NCBI GenBank assembly: GCA_032622095.1
Contig: CP136065.1
Location: 19,890,134-19,954,133, forward strand
Reading direction: 5' to 3'
Source: Siphonodentalium dalli
Taxonomy: Eukaryota; Mollusca; Scaphopoda; Gadilida; Siphonodentaliidae
Length of the DNA stretch: 64,000 bases
The notes beneath the pieces are model-generated. The model worked only from the letters and a program-made list of their open reading frames with translations, ran no database searches and was not told the origin of the DNA. Positions 1 through 15,200 of this stretch are shown piece by piece (position 1 is the stretch's first letter; every line of letters begins with the position of its first letter). The position numbers and the translations under genes were made by a program.

Positions 1-252
1 ATCATAGACAGGGACCAAGCTCGACCAAGGTTTGACAACTCTGTTGTGACTGTCACCATCAGGGAAACTCACCAGCTAATGGGAGCTAACCCGATTGTTA
101 TTCTCACTGCGATAGATGACGACCTGCGACAGATGATTTTCTATGATTCTGTTGGCGATGGGTCAGCTTTGGCATATTTTGATGTAGTTAATACCACTGG
201 AGCTGTCTATGTTAAACGAGACCTCATGCTGGACAGTCTCTCACAGTATACA
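1..252 (+). CDS. Cadherin exon 1 of window (5' end outside)
   Basis: Visible residues 1-84 are read in frame from base 1; the true exon start is upstream. It carries an RD-type linker (RDQARPRF), then AIDDD, then a TGAVYV strand and an LMLDSLSQYT end. It is fused: it spans both halves of a repeat that elsewhere are split by an intron after the DxD motif. The donor is GTAAGT at 253, phase 0. The following intron (253-1250) holds the 68-bp satellite. Confidence 0.88.
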
Positions 253-3200
253 GTAAGTCTACACAATATTCTTCAATAGGCTATATGCCCCAGTTCCTCC
301 CGCAGTCTCTTTGAACACAATGCATGAATTCTTTATTTGTTTGTCTTTCAAATTTTTTTTCCACAGCCAAGTTCACCTTTTAGTAAATCCTAAGGCTGTT
401 TGTTAACCCTTTCTATACTAAACACTCATTGGTGAGTAGTTATCCCTTAGGCAATGTTCAGATAATAAGTTTAACCCTTTCTATACTAAACACTCATTGG
501 TGAGTAGTTATCCCTTAGGCAATGTTCAGATAATAAGTTTAACCCTTTCTATACTAAACACTCATTGGTGAGTAGTTATCCCTTAGGCAATGTTCAGATA
601 ATAAGTTTAACCCTTTCTATACTAAACACTCATTGGTGAGTAGTTATCCCTTAGGCAATGTTCAGATAATAAGTTTAACCCTTTCTATACTAAACACTCA
701 TTGGTGAGTAGTTATCCCTTAGGCAATGTTCAGATAATAAGTTTAACCCTTTCTATACTAAAGCATCATTGATGAGTAATTATCCCTCAGGCAATGCTCA
801 GATAATAAGTTCAACAAAACGACTATTACCACCAATGAATATGAATCTTTCTGCTCTTCTATCATCTGTTTTTCAAAAATGTTTCTGTCTGTTGTCTGCT
901 TATATATCCTGAACACACCTCCAAATTAATTATAGACCATTCCCGTATACATTGTTATAACTGGGTGGGAGAATCCATTTAGTAAAGAATGGGTTAATCT
1001 TTAAAAAAATTATAAGACTGTTAACTCATTTGCTGAAAAAATCCCTACAAATGAATAAGTAGGAATAAGAAACATTTTCAGCTTGTATCCATCTATAAAA
1101 TATTTAAGCAAATTCATAATGTAAGTCCTATGCGTCCATCACTTATTTTGGTTTCTTTCCATCCATGATATTGTAACTATTGAAATGTCATAACTTTGCA
1201 TGTTACTCCAACTTTTGAAGAAACTCACTTATGTTGACATTTTGTTACAGCTACAAGTTGTTGCCTTTGACACCTACAATCCAGTGAACTACGGGGAGGT
1301 CACTGTGATCATTAATGTCATTAGGAATCCAGCTGCACCTGCGTTCACTAAGGCTCTATACCAGGTTGACATGCTGGAATACAGGCCGACCGGTTCTCAC
1401 GTGGTCACAGTCAATGCAGTCGATGCTGATGGGGTAAGTATTTGATAATATTAAACATTTCCCTCAATAAATAGGGCTCCTTCCACACGTTTTTAACTGT
1501 TGTCTGCTGTTATCACCTTAACATCCCTCCAAATGAATAATAGATCATTCCAATGTATATAAATATTACTGAATGGGAGAATCTGTTCTGTACAGAAAGC
1601 GCAATCACAATAATCAGACAACATTCCTTCAGTCATGGTTAGTGGATATGAGAAATATTGTTCAAGATATGAAAAGTATTCCAAAAAATTTCTGACATCT
1701 TGAATGTTTTCCTTTCAGGATGGAGTTTCGTACAGCATTCTGCAGCCACAGGCAGCTATCCGAGATTTCTACATCACACCGAGTACCGGCGATATTTATC
1801 TCAGGAACAGTCTCAGATTCAGCATCGTTAATAGATACGAGGTAAATATTACGTCATACAAAAATTGTTTATCTTCTGTGTTTATTCCTCGCTCTTCTCT
1901 GTGGTCATCCATTAATTTACTTAGAAATTTAGTCTCATTAGTAGATAAGACACATATGTAATTATGATGCAAACCTTATTCTGTGGTCATCAGTGGAATC
2001 ATCACAATTTACATGATGTTTGTTGTCTATCGTAGCTAGAAGTCAATGAGATGTAGTTGTGCTTCTAACATAAATTGTGAATCTCTATTCATTGGTTATG
2101 ATTCTGACACTATATTTGTAAATTCTTGCAGTAGGTTGTTTTTAAAGATTTAACCAACTTTTGCACAAATTATTTGACATCATGAGCCCTGATTTTTCTT
2201 CCAGTTCACAGTACAAGCTAAGGATAGTAGACATAACTTCAAGACATCAGTTGTCACGGTGATCGTAAATGTCCAGCCTAACCAGGCTCCATTCTTTATG
2301 AGGAATGACTACACATTCTCCGTTACTGAGAGGACGCCTATCGGATCGCTCGTGTATTCAATCGAAGCCAGGGATAGTGATCTTATTGTAAGTAATATTA
2401 GAACTACTATGAACTGTGCATGATTGGAAGTATATTTAAATTTAGTCCACTATCTCTTGAAAGAAATTCTCCGATTCAGTTAAAAAGTTTTTAATTGAAT
2501 TGATCTATTTTCTGAGATGTTCTCAGGCTGAGAAGCTTTTTATTGATTCCCATTCATTTCTTTATAGAAATACTTTGTTAATAATTTCAATTAACAGCTA
2601 TTAGTTTAGCAAAATAGGAGGGAACTAAATCAAGACCAGTTTCTGTTGTTTGTGGTGGCTCTGTGGCTGTCCAGATATAGTTCCCAGATTATAGCATGTG
2701 TTTTTCTCTATATATTTTGGTTTCAGAGTTGGTATATTGGTTTATTTATTATTATATAATGCAATAATATATTACATTGATTTTTCAGAACAAGATAGTA
2801 TATACAATCACCGGTGTCGCTCCAGCTCCTAGCTACTTCACCATCAACCAGACTACCGGAGCTATCAGCACGACACACGATCTGATGACAGACTTCCACC
2901 TTACTTACCAGGTAAGCATATATATTATAGAAATACATCAAATTATTGGAGATGAAAAAGACATCTGATAACAACTGCTGGCTTGTTCTGGGATAAAAGT
3001 GAACAATTACATTGAAAATGATCATGATGTGGTAATAAAGGGTCTTAAATTTTTTTTCACATTTCTGAAATTAACCTTGTCAAAAGTGCTAACTAAGCCA
3101 ATAAAGTTATGAAATGAGCATTTTCGGCTTGTTAAAAAATGTTAGAAAATTATAGTCTTCATCAGATTAATGTTATGACTGAAAATGACTTGCTTCAACA

Positions 3201-6200
3201 GTTGGAGGTGATGGTATATGATGCAGCAGTGCCACAACAATTGACTTCGATGAGGATTCCAATATCGGTTCTCAGAAATCCTAACAGTCCAGCATTCACT
3301 GAACCAAGCAAGTTATACCTCAAATCAATCTACGATTCATTCCGCGTCGGACAAGAGATTCTCAAGATCGCTGCCACTGATTTGGATGGGGTAAGTAAAA
3401 TTGGCTGAAAATGGAATTCTCTACTTTTTATCATGTTATTATGAAAAGATTAATGATGGCACATTCGTCTTGACTCTATCAAACACTATTTGTATTTTTT
3501 TTCTATTCCAAAAATGAATGATATCAAACCTATGAAACCATTAGTGGGTGGGTTTGATGGTCAGATACCAACTTTCAAAAGAGCCATTTTTATCAGACTC
3601 GATCCCAAAAGATCAAATGATCATGAATGATAGAGCATTTATCAGTTTAGTTGCCAATTAATACAGGCCTTTAAATTCCCCCAAATTCAAGCTCGAAAAT
3701 GGTGTGCCCAAAATGTGGATGTGTGCCGAAATTAGAGTGGATGAAGGCAAACCATCTTTATGTATATATGAAACTACAGAAGTTTCTCATTTGAGCAGAG
3801 AAAAAATAACTTTTTAAGGTTTCTTGAAGTAGGTATTGAGTCACTAAATGAAGAAATAGCTTCTTTGGTGTCAAACTTCAAATTTTTCTCACACAGGCAA
3901 AAACAATGGTCAGCCGGTGGAAGTCAGTGTTCTGCCGTGGTGTTCAAAAATTAAGGGAATCAATAGCCCTGATTAATAGCAAATGTGACTATGAAATCTT
4001 TGAACATCCGATTAACAAGGATCATATTTTTTTCAGGATTCAATTGAATATTCCATGACTGGCAATGGAAGTGCTGCGTCAATGGTGTACCTCAACCCGG
4101 AAACTGGCTCACTGTCACTTGTCAAATCTCTTATACCATCCAACATAGATCAAATGCATGTAAGTCAATTAATTCAAATTTTATTTCATATTAACCATTT
4201 TAAAATTTATTTTATTTTTAAAAATAACCTTTACTGATATTTATGATTGAGTTTGAACTGTTGATTTCTGAGCTAATTTTTAAATAAAATCAATTTTGAT
4301 GAAGCCCCTCTTAATATTATGAGGCAGGTATCTTTATTATATAATATTTATTTATAATAAGCCTAAAGATGACATTTAATCCATGCAATAAGAAATGTGT
4401 CCAAGACCACTTAATTTTTCATTGTTTTTAAAATTAAAATGTTTCTGATTACAGTTCACAGTGATAGCATCAGACAACATGATTCCAGAGAAGGTTGATC
4501 AGGCCAGTGTCCGCATTGAGGTGCTGAGGGATCGAGCGGAGCCTGTGTTCTCAAAACAACAGTACGTCGTGACTGTGTCCGACACCCTCGCTTCTGGTTC
4601 AGATGTTATCAACGTCACAGCACAGGATGTCGATAGCAGGGTAAGATCATCACAGATGTATTCGGATTAACAACCAGCAGAATAACAACTTTCATAAATA
4701 TTCATAGAACTCCATGAAATATACTAAAAAGCTCACTTATTCTAACAAACTGATAGAAACCACACATCATATTCACTGCATGTGGATATAAGGCTAACAT
4801 TATAGTTAACATCCATAATTTCATATTCTAAAAAGACAATAAACCGAAAAACATTTGTAAAATCCAATTTAGCATGAAAATTTGTTTACTTATAATACTA
4901 TTAAAACCACATGAGCATAAGGGAGTAAGCAGTACCATGGTGTCTGACCAATTCATTCTCGAATTCATTTGTTATTAAAAAAGTGGTGATTTTAGTGTGT
5001 GTCAGCTGACAATATTTCTGCTTTTACCCATCATATATGATTTTCAATGCCATTTTCAGGGTGATATGGTGTATGATGTCTATGGAGAATATCCAGCACC
5101 AACATTCTTCAGTTTAAACAGAAACACCGGAAGAATCACACTGATTAGATCCTTTTTAGAGGACGGACTCGGTCGAGCTCAATATACAGTAAGCTAAACC
5201 TCATATAAAACTGTTTATAATTCTTACAAACAACCTTTCCTCATTGCTTACACAGGGACCTGATTCTCCTTCTTGGTACTCCCCAGATACACTACATGAG
5301 ATTGTCAGAAGTGTCTGGTCTAAAATAGCCCGTAAAACTGTCCCAAAATGTTGTATCTAGTAAACCCGAAAAAATCAAAATAAAATCAATATTAATTGAT
5401 AGAACCATTTATGAACAGGTGTCGTCGATTCATATTCATTATTTTATACCACGTATATAAAACTTGTTAAGAAGATATACACTAAGTACCATCGTAAAAA
5501 CATATTCCGATGTCATAAAATTATGAACTGCTCAACTGGTCATTTTTTATTGCAATTTCAAATTTTGAGGACTGCTGCTTACAATTATGACAACATTAGT
5601 AAACTGAGTTTATGTTTTCTTTCAGCTTAATGTCCGTGCATATGACTCCGCGTCACCCTCCAGGAAGGCTACAGTCGATGTCATCATCTACATTGTAAGA
5701 AATGTAAACAGACCCGCATTCACGTCATCCTCCTACAGAAAGACAATTAGTGAGAGATTCTCACTGGGATCTGGTGTTCTTACTGTGCAAGCTGAAGATG
5801 CAGACAATGTAAGTATCTAATTAACCCTCTCTTAACCAGGTCAGGCATATCTGAATTCCAATATTATAGTATGACTATAATATATTCATGTTTCCTGTAT
5901 TTGCGTCGCGAATAGAAGACGGCACATACCAGTGCACAGCCAAATTTCACTGTTAACAATATCGCAGCGAATGAACAGTCTTCCGACAAAATTTATTGTG
6001 CAATCTTTTGCGCCAGCTTTGTTATTCAATAATATTACTAATATATGCCTTTCTAAATGACAATAACCGGATGTCAATTGTGTTGGAGTCTGCAGACTTT
6101 TCAATCCCGGGTAAAAATGATAATACTCAGGTTTAGGTTATTCTTTTGTTGTACAGCATAAGATCAGAAGGAAAGAAAATGATTGCGGAGAGGAGTTCCA

Positions 6201-9200
6201 TAGTTCATTAGTCTAAAATTAGTGGTTATGTGCAAGTTTCCAAATCAAGGAAAAATAGAAAATATAATTTCTTTTTGTTATTCCTTCACAGAATGCAGTG
6301 ACTTATGGACTGTTAGAGAAGAATACCGGAGAGAATGCTCTCAACTTCTTCTACATTAACCGTCACACTGGTACCATCTATCTAAGAAGACCTCTAACCA
6401 AGACCAGTGCACTGACATTCAATGTAAGTTTTATCAGTGTCATGCTTCATTCGACGTATGAAGTTGTTAGCTACCATCTATTCAGATTCTAAATATTTGT
6501 TAACAAAATTAGAACATGTTGAGACTAGAAAGGTATATTGTAGTCTGTTGCAGAATCGTGGTTCAATGTCATTTTCTTTTTCATTCCATAAAATTGGTTT
6601 TGAATTCAAACCAATATGAATTTATTTGAAATTATTATTTCATTTCATCAATTCTATGAATAGATATCAGACCAAATTCATATTAAAAGACAGTGTCTTT
6701 GGTATGAAAAATTATTCATGATGGCCTGATGCATGCATATGTAACACAATTTTTGCCGATAATTTGTTTTTTCATTCATTTAAGCTATGTCTCTAACATT
6801 GTTAAAACAATTTTCTCTACAGATGATTGCCAAGGCAGTTGACAATGGCCGACCTTCAAAGGAAGCTGAAATTGATGTGGTCATATCTGTGACACGAGAC
6901 TTGTTTGTACCTCAATTCACTGAGACCCGATACAATGTTGAGATAACAGAAAATCAGAGAAACGGCAGTACTATATTCACTGTAAATGCTCGTGATCAGG
7001 ATTTAGTTGTAAGTCTAATTCAGTGCTACTTATCTGTTCTTAATTGATGATTACATAAGCAAAATGTTTTAATTCTCAGGTGAGGTCACTCGCTTGTGTC
7101 ACTAAATTTTTGGTTGCTTCAAAGGCATAATTTTTGCAGAATGGAATAATTTTTAACCCCTTTCATGATGGGATTAAAGATCCTTTGCCAGTGCAATCTC
7201 TTATAAATGCGAGTCTCCCATAGGGAGTTTTCGCAAAATTTCAGGAAGTTCCAGTCATGGAAGGGTTAAAAAACAATTATTGGTCAAAAGAATCAAAGTA
7301 TTTGATTTTGATAACAGGTCAATTATTAATATTCAGAATCATTATTATTTTCGCACTCGTTGGAAAACACTTCTTTATATTAATCCAGATGAACTGAACT
7401 CCCTCATTTCTCATTCGCAGGGTATCATTGTATACACAGTAGTCGGTGATCCACCTGCACCAAGCTTCTTCAGGGTCGACCAACAAGGAAATGTCATTGT
7501 TCATGGAGATCTGAGGACAGACATCGAGATGATGTACAAGGTATGTTATTATAATAGAGCCAGCTTTGAATCACTCTCCATAAAATACTGATCTCTTGAC
7601 TAGGATGATTATTGGAAAGCAGCAATGTTTTTAAATAGGAAACACATTGTCATTTGATTTTATTTTCTTTACTCATTGGATCAATCCTGAAAAATTTACT
7701 TTATTCTGCCATCTTAGTTTTCATTCTGAGTTGAATTCACATTTAGACTAACAGTTAGTTTGTAAGGGAATAATGTTAATATAGAATGTATATTCACAAT
7801 AGGAAATAGCCCATCGGTCCAAACAAAAATATCTATTACGTTTAATATTATTTTTATCTTTTTTTATAGTTCACATTTTTCTAATTATTATAATATGATC
7901 TGATTTTCAGTTGAGGATTACAGCCCATGATTCAATGAATCCAACCATTTTCGGAGAGGGAATCATTTACATCACAGTCAGACGTAATGTAAATATTCCA
8001 CAATTTACACAGACTTCCTATGTGACATCAGTACAAGCAACTGCTGGAATCGGAGCTAACGTGCTGCAAATCTCAGCCACAGATGCAGATGATGTAAGTT
8101 AGCGATATTAATTCATTGTAATTCCACAAAATTGTTGGATTTCATATCAATTTTGAATATTCAATTTCACAATGTCAGGTTTCTGGATAGCTTTGATTTA
8201 GATTTATTCTTTAACTGAAATTATGAGAGGCAGTCAAAGAGTAGGATCATCTCATATTTATGATCAGTCAATGAAATATTTTATCGCCATTATTAATTCC
8301 CACGAGAAAAGTGTTAGCATACCTCATGTTACATATGGTCACACACATCACTGCCAAGCAGAGTAGTGTTTCAAAATTAGTAACGTTTGGGGATATTATT
8401 ATTATTATTATTATTATTATTATGTGGATATAATTATATCTGGATATTTATATCTAACTGTGTGTATATCTGATCCATGGTTACTATGTATGTGAAAAAC
8501 TATATATACAACAAATTTGTTTGCTTTTTACAGGACAACCTGATTTACATGTTCACAGAAACATCAAACAGGTGTCAATCAGCTCTCTACCTGTCACCAA
8601 ATGACGGAACATTCTATCTTCGTGAGAACTTGATGAAAACTTCCGATTCAATTTTCTCAGTAAGTATTGTGACCAACTTAAAAATCTCAATATTTCCCCA
8701 AGTTGTATAATATTATTTAACTGTTGCTGTTTAGTTGTATATCTTGTTGCTATTTTGTAGTATATATTGTTGCTGTTAAGTAGTATATATTATGTGTTAA
8801 TACTGTTCATCTCTTGCATAGTTTAGTTATAATTTTCAAATATTTCTTTCAGAGGCTTTCATTTATCTGTGCTTTTACGTGTTTCTGATGTTATGGAACT
8901 TATGATTGGACACAAAAACTTGTGCCTTTGTTCATAATCATCAGGAAAATATCCTTAATATTTTGAGTGAAACCTCATATTGACCTTTCCTTATAATTAC
9001 AGTGCAATGTTGTGGTGATGGACAATGGGTATCCTGCTCCTCGTGAAGCATTAGCGACAGTGACCATCAATGTCGAAAGAGACACAAATTATCCAGTGTT
9101 CACAGAGAACGGCAGATACAGTGCTTCCATCAATGAAGATGAAGCTATAAATAGAACAATCGTCACTGTCTCGGCTTCCAGGATAAATTCAGTGAGTGAA

Positions 9201-12200
9201 CTCCTTTATAACAAATCACATTCTTAGGATTTATTCCATTTTATTCTGAAATAATTACTACTCAATGATTTGGTGTTGTTTGCCCTTACATCAGAGTTCA
9301 TTGGCTAGTTTCATATAGAGAAATGTATTGCAGAAACATTTCATAGAGAAACAAATTATTTCCAGGCACTAACTGAATTTCTCATTAAGATACCACTAAG
9401 TTTACTTGATATTTTACCCAGTTGGTGAAAAGCTCTTCAGAACTTGTGTTTATATTTTGTTTTAAATATCATTTATCCTATCTTGTTGAAATGTATTGCA
9501 GAAACAAGGCCTTCTACTACATTGCATAGAGAAACAACTTATTGCTAGTGACGATAGCCAGTCACTAACTGAATTTCCTGTTAATACACCACTAAGTTTA
9601 CCTCATATTTCAAAATTGCCTCACTTGAAATTTTAAACAATGACAGCTGGGTTGATTGTTTCTAAAACTAACTCATATCAAAAATTTGATAATCTCCCTT
9701 TTTTTACTCAGGCTGGGCTCACTTATGAGTTGGACGGATTATATCCATCACCGAGCTTCTTTGCTGTCAATGGATACACAGGACAAATATCAGTGATTCA
9801 GGATCTCAGAAAAGATAGTCTTAAGATGACAACCTATGTGGTAAGTCTGGGCCAGCCGAACATGATTTTAGGTTTTACTTCCTTTTCTGTAACTTACATG
9901 GAACTCATCTTCAACTTTTATGTGAAATTTCACCATGTAACTAGCTATAGATCAGAATTATTTGTGATTATATGTGCTTGAAAAACACCATAGAATATGG
10001 CTACTACCATGTGAGATTATTTTGAAAACTTTTCTTTGCTACTAGTATGCATATTTTGACATGAAATTTCTTTTCTTGAAACGACCATTACAAAGTTTGC
10101 ATATTGAAGCCCAGAAGCTTTTGGTTTTATCTATGACCTTTGATTCTTCCAGCTACGCATTAATGCCTATAATAAACAGGCTGTATATTTGGTATCCACT
10201 GCTGAAGTGTATGTCACAGTGCGTAGAAACATCAATGGTCCAGTTTTCTTCCCGGCGACCTACAACATCGAAGTGAAGGACAACACCGCTGTCGGAACCT
10301 ACCTGCTCAAACTGGATGTCGAGGATATGGACAACGTAAGTTTAGAAGATTCACAATTCTTACATCGCATAGATTTGAAACCAGACATATTTTACACCTA
10401 TTGGTGGTCTTGTTCATAATTTCACATGGACATCAAGAATAATTTTCGGCGAGGCGCATAGTGCATCAGGTTTTCATAAAGCATCCTAAGGGTGTTGGAG
10501 GTGATTGGCTGGTGGTTTCTACATGCAGAGTGAATTCCTAATAAAATTTAGCCCTCTGCTCCAGTATACGCTATCTATGTCATCTTTAAAAATGTATGTA
10601 GCAGAACTCATGTTGCTTAGTTGTTTTGGTAGTGTAAAGAATTACGATGCAGTAATCGCCAAATAGAATATTTCATGATGATTACTTCTCTATTTTGCAG
10701 AACACCATCACATGTAGTTTGGCTGGGAACAGTGGTAACGCTAATGGATTGTTTACCGTTGACAAGGAGTTGTGCATGCTTAGATTAAATGGATCTCTGA
10801 CGAGTAATGGTAACAAACAGACTGGATACACTGTGAGTAATGTTGTTCATAATAGTTTTCTTCAACTAACTAGAAAACTCAAATTGCCTCATATTATTTT
10901 ACCTAAAGATCCGGAATGATTCAGTAAATGTCAAAGCCTCATTTCCAATGTGGATCTATACAGGTGTTTGCATTTAAAAGTTTTACTAGGTTATTGATAT
11001 TTGTCGATGGTCAGATTTTTAACATGCGAATGATTTTCCAGGTATGTGATGTATATGTGATGTATATGGGGTGCCGATCTAACAGATGCCCCTATACCAT
11101 CTCTGTACACTAACTTGTAGGAGTCAGTATGATTTTAAGCACAGAGATCTTTTAAATTTTGAGTGAACTTGATTATACTATTACCATGGCAATGGTTTAA
11201 CTGTGTTTTTTCATCGACATGTCACTCATCCCACTGTGCTAATACGACTCTCTATATTCTTTCTTCACAGCTGAATGTACTTGCTACTGACAATGATAAG
11301 AACAGCCCGAAATACTCGACAGCCACCGTCTACATCTCCGTGTTGAGAGATCTCTCTATACCAACATTCATCAACCTACCGGGAAGCGTACAGATAGCTG
11401 AAACGCAGGGCACCAACACATCAGTCTTCACTGTCAGGGCCAATGATCAAGATAGAAAGGTGAATTATTTTGTTGAATTATCCTTGAAGATTTTAAAGTG
11501 ATGTGAAACACTCCGGTAGGGTGATCAAATAGAAACGGAGAAAAATATTGTTTAAATTCGTTATTTAATGCAAATATTATATCCAAATTGACAACAAACA
11601 CTGTCATTCTTATATATTAATTAAATGCAGCAACTGTCGATGGCAAAATGGGTTTCGTTAGTTTATCGCCGATAGATACGTCCCGAATCGAGTAATAAAT
11701 ATTTACAATTGAGCGTAGTTCAGACGATATTTTCTATGGAGTGGTATGGTCGATTTGCTTCAGTTTTTCGGTGATGTTAGTTGCATGTTATATTCCTCCA
11801 GTTGGCATAGCGCCTGAACACTAACTCATCAGTTTCACGCACCCGAACAAGTACATAATATGTCTTTAACCGATATGGCTCCCCTCACTCATCCGACCGC
11901 TTCGTAAAGTACACAGCCCAATATACTTCTCACCGCTTCGTCAGTAAAGTACACAGCCCAATAAACTTCCACAAGATGTCCAGCGATGGCGATGCTGGTT
12001 CAATTCCTGACAAATGCGGATTTGTATTCTATAATCGACGCGAAGGTAACCTGAGTCCTATATATGGGCATGAGTGTCAAAATATTTTGGTCATCCTTGC
12101 TCCGACGGCAATTTACCCATGTTGCGAAAAAGGGGTATAACTAAAAAAATATAGGATCGAGTACATAGTCACAGGGATACATAATCGCATAGTGGTAAAT

Positions 12201-15200
12201 ATATGTGCCAAGTTTCAACATAATATGTCTTTAATTTTCTGCTTGAAACATTTAATTATATTATATTATTACCGAAAATAAGTTTGGTTTTACCATACAA
12301 AAAACACAGCAACTGCTTTAGGTGAAAATGTAAATATCCATTCTCTCGTTCTGACTTAATTAATCATCAATAAAAATGTGGAAAGGATTTTGTCAACAAG
12401 CATCACATGCTAATAATCTTTATATAAGAAATCCAATTTATATTGGGCATCTGTAATTATCTTGTTTAGACAAATTTTACTTAGTCCCTGATACACTCGC
12501 ATTGCCTTATCTTCTATTAAATATGTTCATATGTTATGTATTTTGTAGGGTTATTTGACCTTTGAGATGCTTGGGCGATCAGAAGCTTTGAGTTTCTTCA
12601 GACTGGATGCAAAAACTGGTCATGTGTATGTTACCAACAGTCTCATGTCCGATGGACTGGAACTCACGCAATATGTCGTAAGTATTCTGACTCCTCACAA
12701 ATATTTATTTATCCTAATAATAACATATACAGGAATAGTGTATCCATTAATCGTACTCATGTTATTAAAATTCACAGAAAGATGCTTGCCTATGATTAGA
12801 TGTAGAGGAATTCTCAGATATTGTGATAGATTAAGCAATATTGATTTAAATCAAACAAATTTGTGACAAGCTAGCTTTTGGTAAAATGTATTGAGCATAT
12901 AAATTTTGAGAATAGGAACCTGCTGAATGTAGAAATTGTCAGCATTTCAAATATTAGCCTTTTCACTAGAGTAACAGGTTATGTAATCTATTAGTCCTCC
13001 ATCCACTTTCTAGCATCTATACAAATGTATGTATATTACACTTGAGAAAATGGTTTTCTGAATGCTATACCCCCTCCTGGTCAATGTGCTCCCCACCACC
13101 CCTGCTAAATTATTACATTTTCTACTAATTTCAGGCGATTGTTGAAGTGTACGACTCAGCGTATCCCTTGAATAAAATCCGCAGTGAGCTGACGATAAAT
13201 GTGGTGAGGAATCAGAATTCACCAGTACTGGATGCCAGTTCATACAGACGCATCATCACAGAGAGGTTCACCGTAGCTGATCCTGTTATTCAGGTGTCTG
13301 CAACAGACACCGATGGAGTGAGTATCCCAACAACAAACAGTTTACTTAAAAAGATTGACATCATGGATTTTCTTTAGAAGAAAAAATTGAATAGCTATGT
13401 TCCTTAACTCTGTCAGAGCCAGGCCTAGTAGTCTAATAATATAACTGTTTGAAAGTTTCCAGTTTACTATAGGTCAGCGTTTATGACTTCCTAATCCTTG
13501 ACCTAACAATAAAAGAATTAAGTGATAATTTGACATTCATATAGTACTTTTTAGCTTATAAGTCATTCATTGAAAATGATTTGCTGTATGTATAATCATT
13601 GTAAAATATTCGCTTTCTATTGTTGGGGGAAAAATATCTAAATTTCCCTTAATTATCTCTTTATAGGATAACTTGGTCTACTTTATGCAAGGAACACATG
13701 AAGTTGAGCAATATTTTTCCCTGAGTCACGAGACTGGAACCATCTACCTCAGACGGGACCTGAGAACAACGCAAACAACTCAGTTTAATGTGAGTTAACC
13801 AGAATTATCCACTACTTCATAACAACTAAGAAATATCTTTATAAACAAATTTTATATATAGCCCTAATTGTACTTAAACTTAATCTTAATTATCCATATC
13901 ACATCCATCATCCAATCATACTTTTCAGATTTTTTGACAATAATGTTTAAATGTTACTTTCCTAGGTTTAATAAAACAAGTACTAATTTAAAAATACAGC
14001 TCTTCGGTCTGTAAATGATGACACATAGCGAGATATGTGACATGTTTACTCCCACACCATAATTATTCTCTTAGAGGACAGATATCTCTATCTTTATTTC
14101 ATTGTTCTGTGTACATTTATATATTTCTGCTAAAATACTTCTTTCTTTGTTTTTGCTTCCTTTGTTAGTGGATGGCCATACAGCCATTGTTGGTACTATA
14201 GGAAATCTATTATCTATCTTTATATCTGAATTGATAATTATCATTTGTATTTATGTTTTTGCAGTTCGTTGTGAGGGTATATGATGGCCGTCGAGCAGAT
14301 ATTGTTAAGACAGACCAGTCACCTGTTACTATCACAGTGACTAAAGACAGCGGCCCACTGCAGTTTGACTCTTCACCATACAGAGTAACCGTACCATTCA
14401 CAGGAGCTGTTAATTCAACCACTCTCACGGTTCGGGCTGTCGACCCAGATAATGCTGTAAGTGATTATTTATTTTGTATAGTACAGTATAGATAGTCACT
14501 AAGCAGAAATAGGAAACAAAACAGGATGTGTACCAAAACAAAACAGGATGTGTACCAAAACAAAACAGGATGTGTACCACTGTGTACAAAACAGGATGTG
14601 TACCACTGTGTACAAAAAAAGTTTTTTTCTTGTTTTTTCAAGCATGATTCCTAAGAATTTCGCAGCTTTTTAAAATATTTTGTTTAATTTATTTTCAATT
14701 TGCTTCAGTTTGGTCTATAGTTAGAAACTAGAAATCAGTTAGAGGAAACTGATGTAGTTTGTTCACAACGCTGTTCACATTCAGCTTAAAAATGATCTAT
14801 CCCTTCCTATAACAAGTTTTATATTGTTTCTTGGGTATAAAAAAATGCTTCTATCAATTAATATTGATTTTGTTTCAAATATACTGGTATAATACATACA
14901 ATTACATACATACATACAATTTTGGACATTTTACGGCTCGAGGAAACATACGGAGCATAGCAAGCGGGAGAACTCTATCTCTATCTCAACATTTCATGAC
15001 TCTGTTCTAAAATTAGTAATGAAAAAATGTCTCAATTGATTTTTGCATTATATAAGAAAATATTGATAGAAAAGCAATATTAATTGATAAAAGCGTTTCC
15101 CGACAGGTTTCTTTGACTCATATTTATTATTTTATACCCCATAAAATAAATAAAACGTTTTGAGAAGAGATAAATCCATCTTTAATTATCTTCAGTTCAG

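Noticed and set aside
14900-15000. Possible tRNA or small RNA in the intron after exon 24
   Set aside because: Only a CATA-rich simple repeat was seen; no cloverleaf or promoter boxes.
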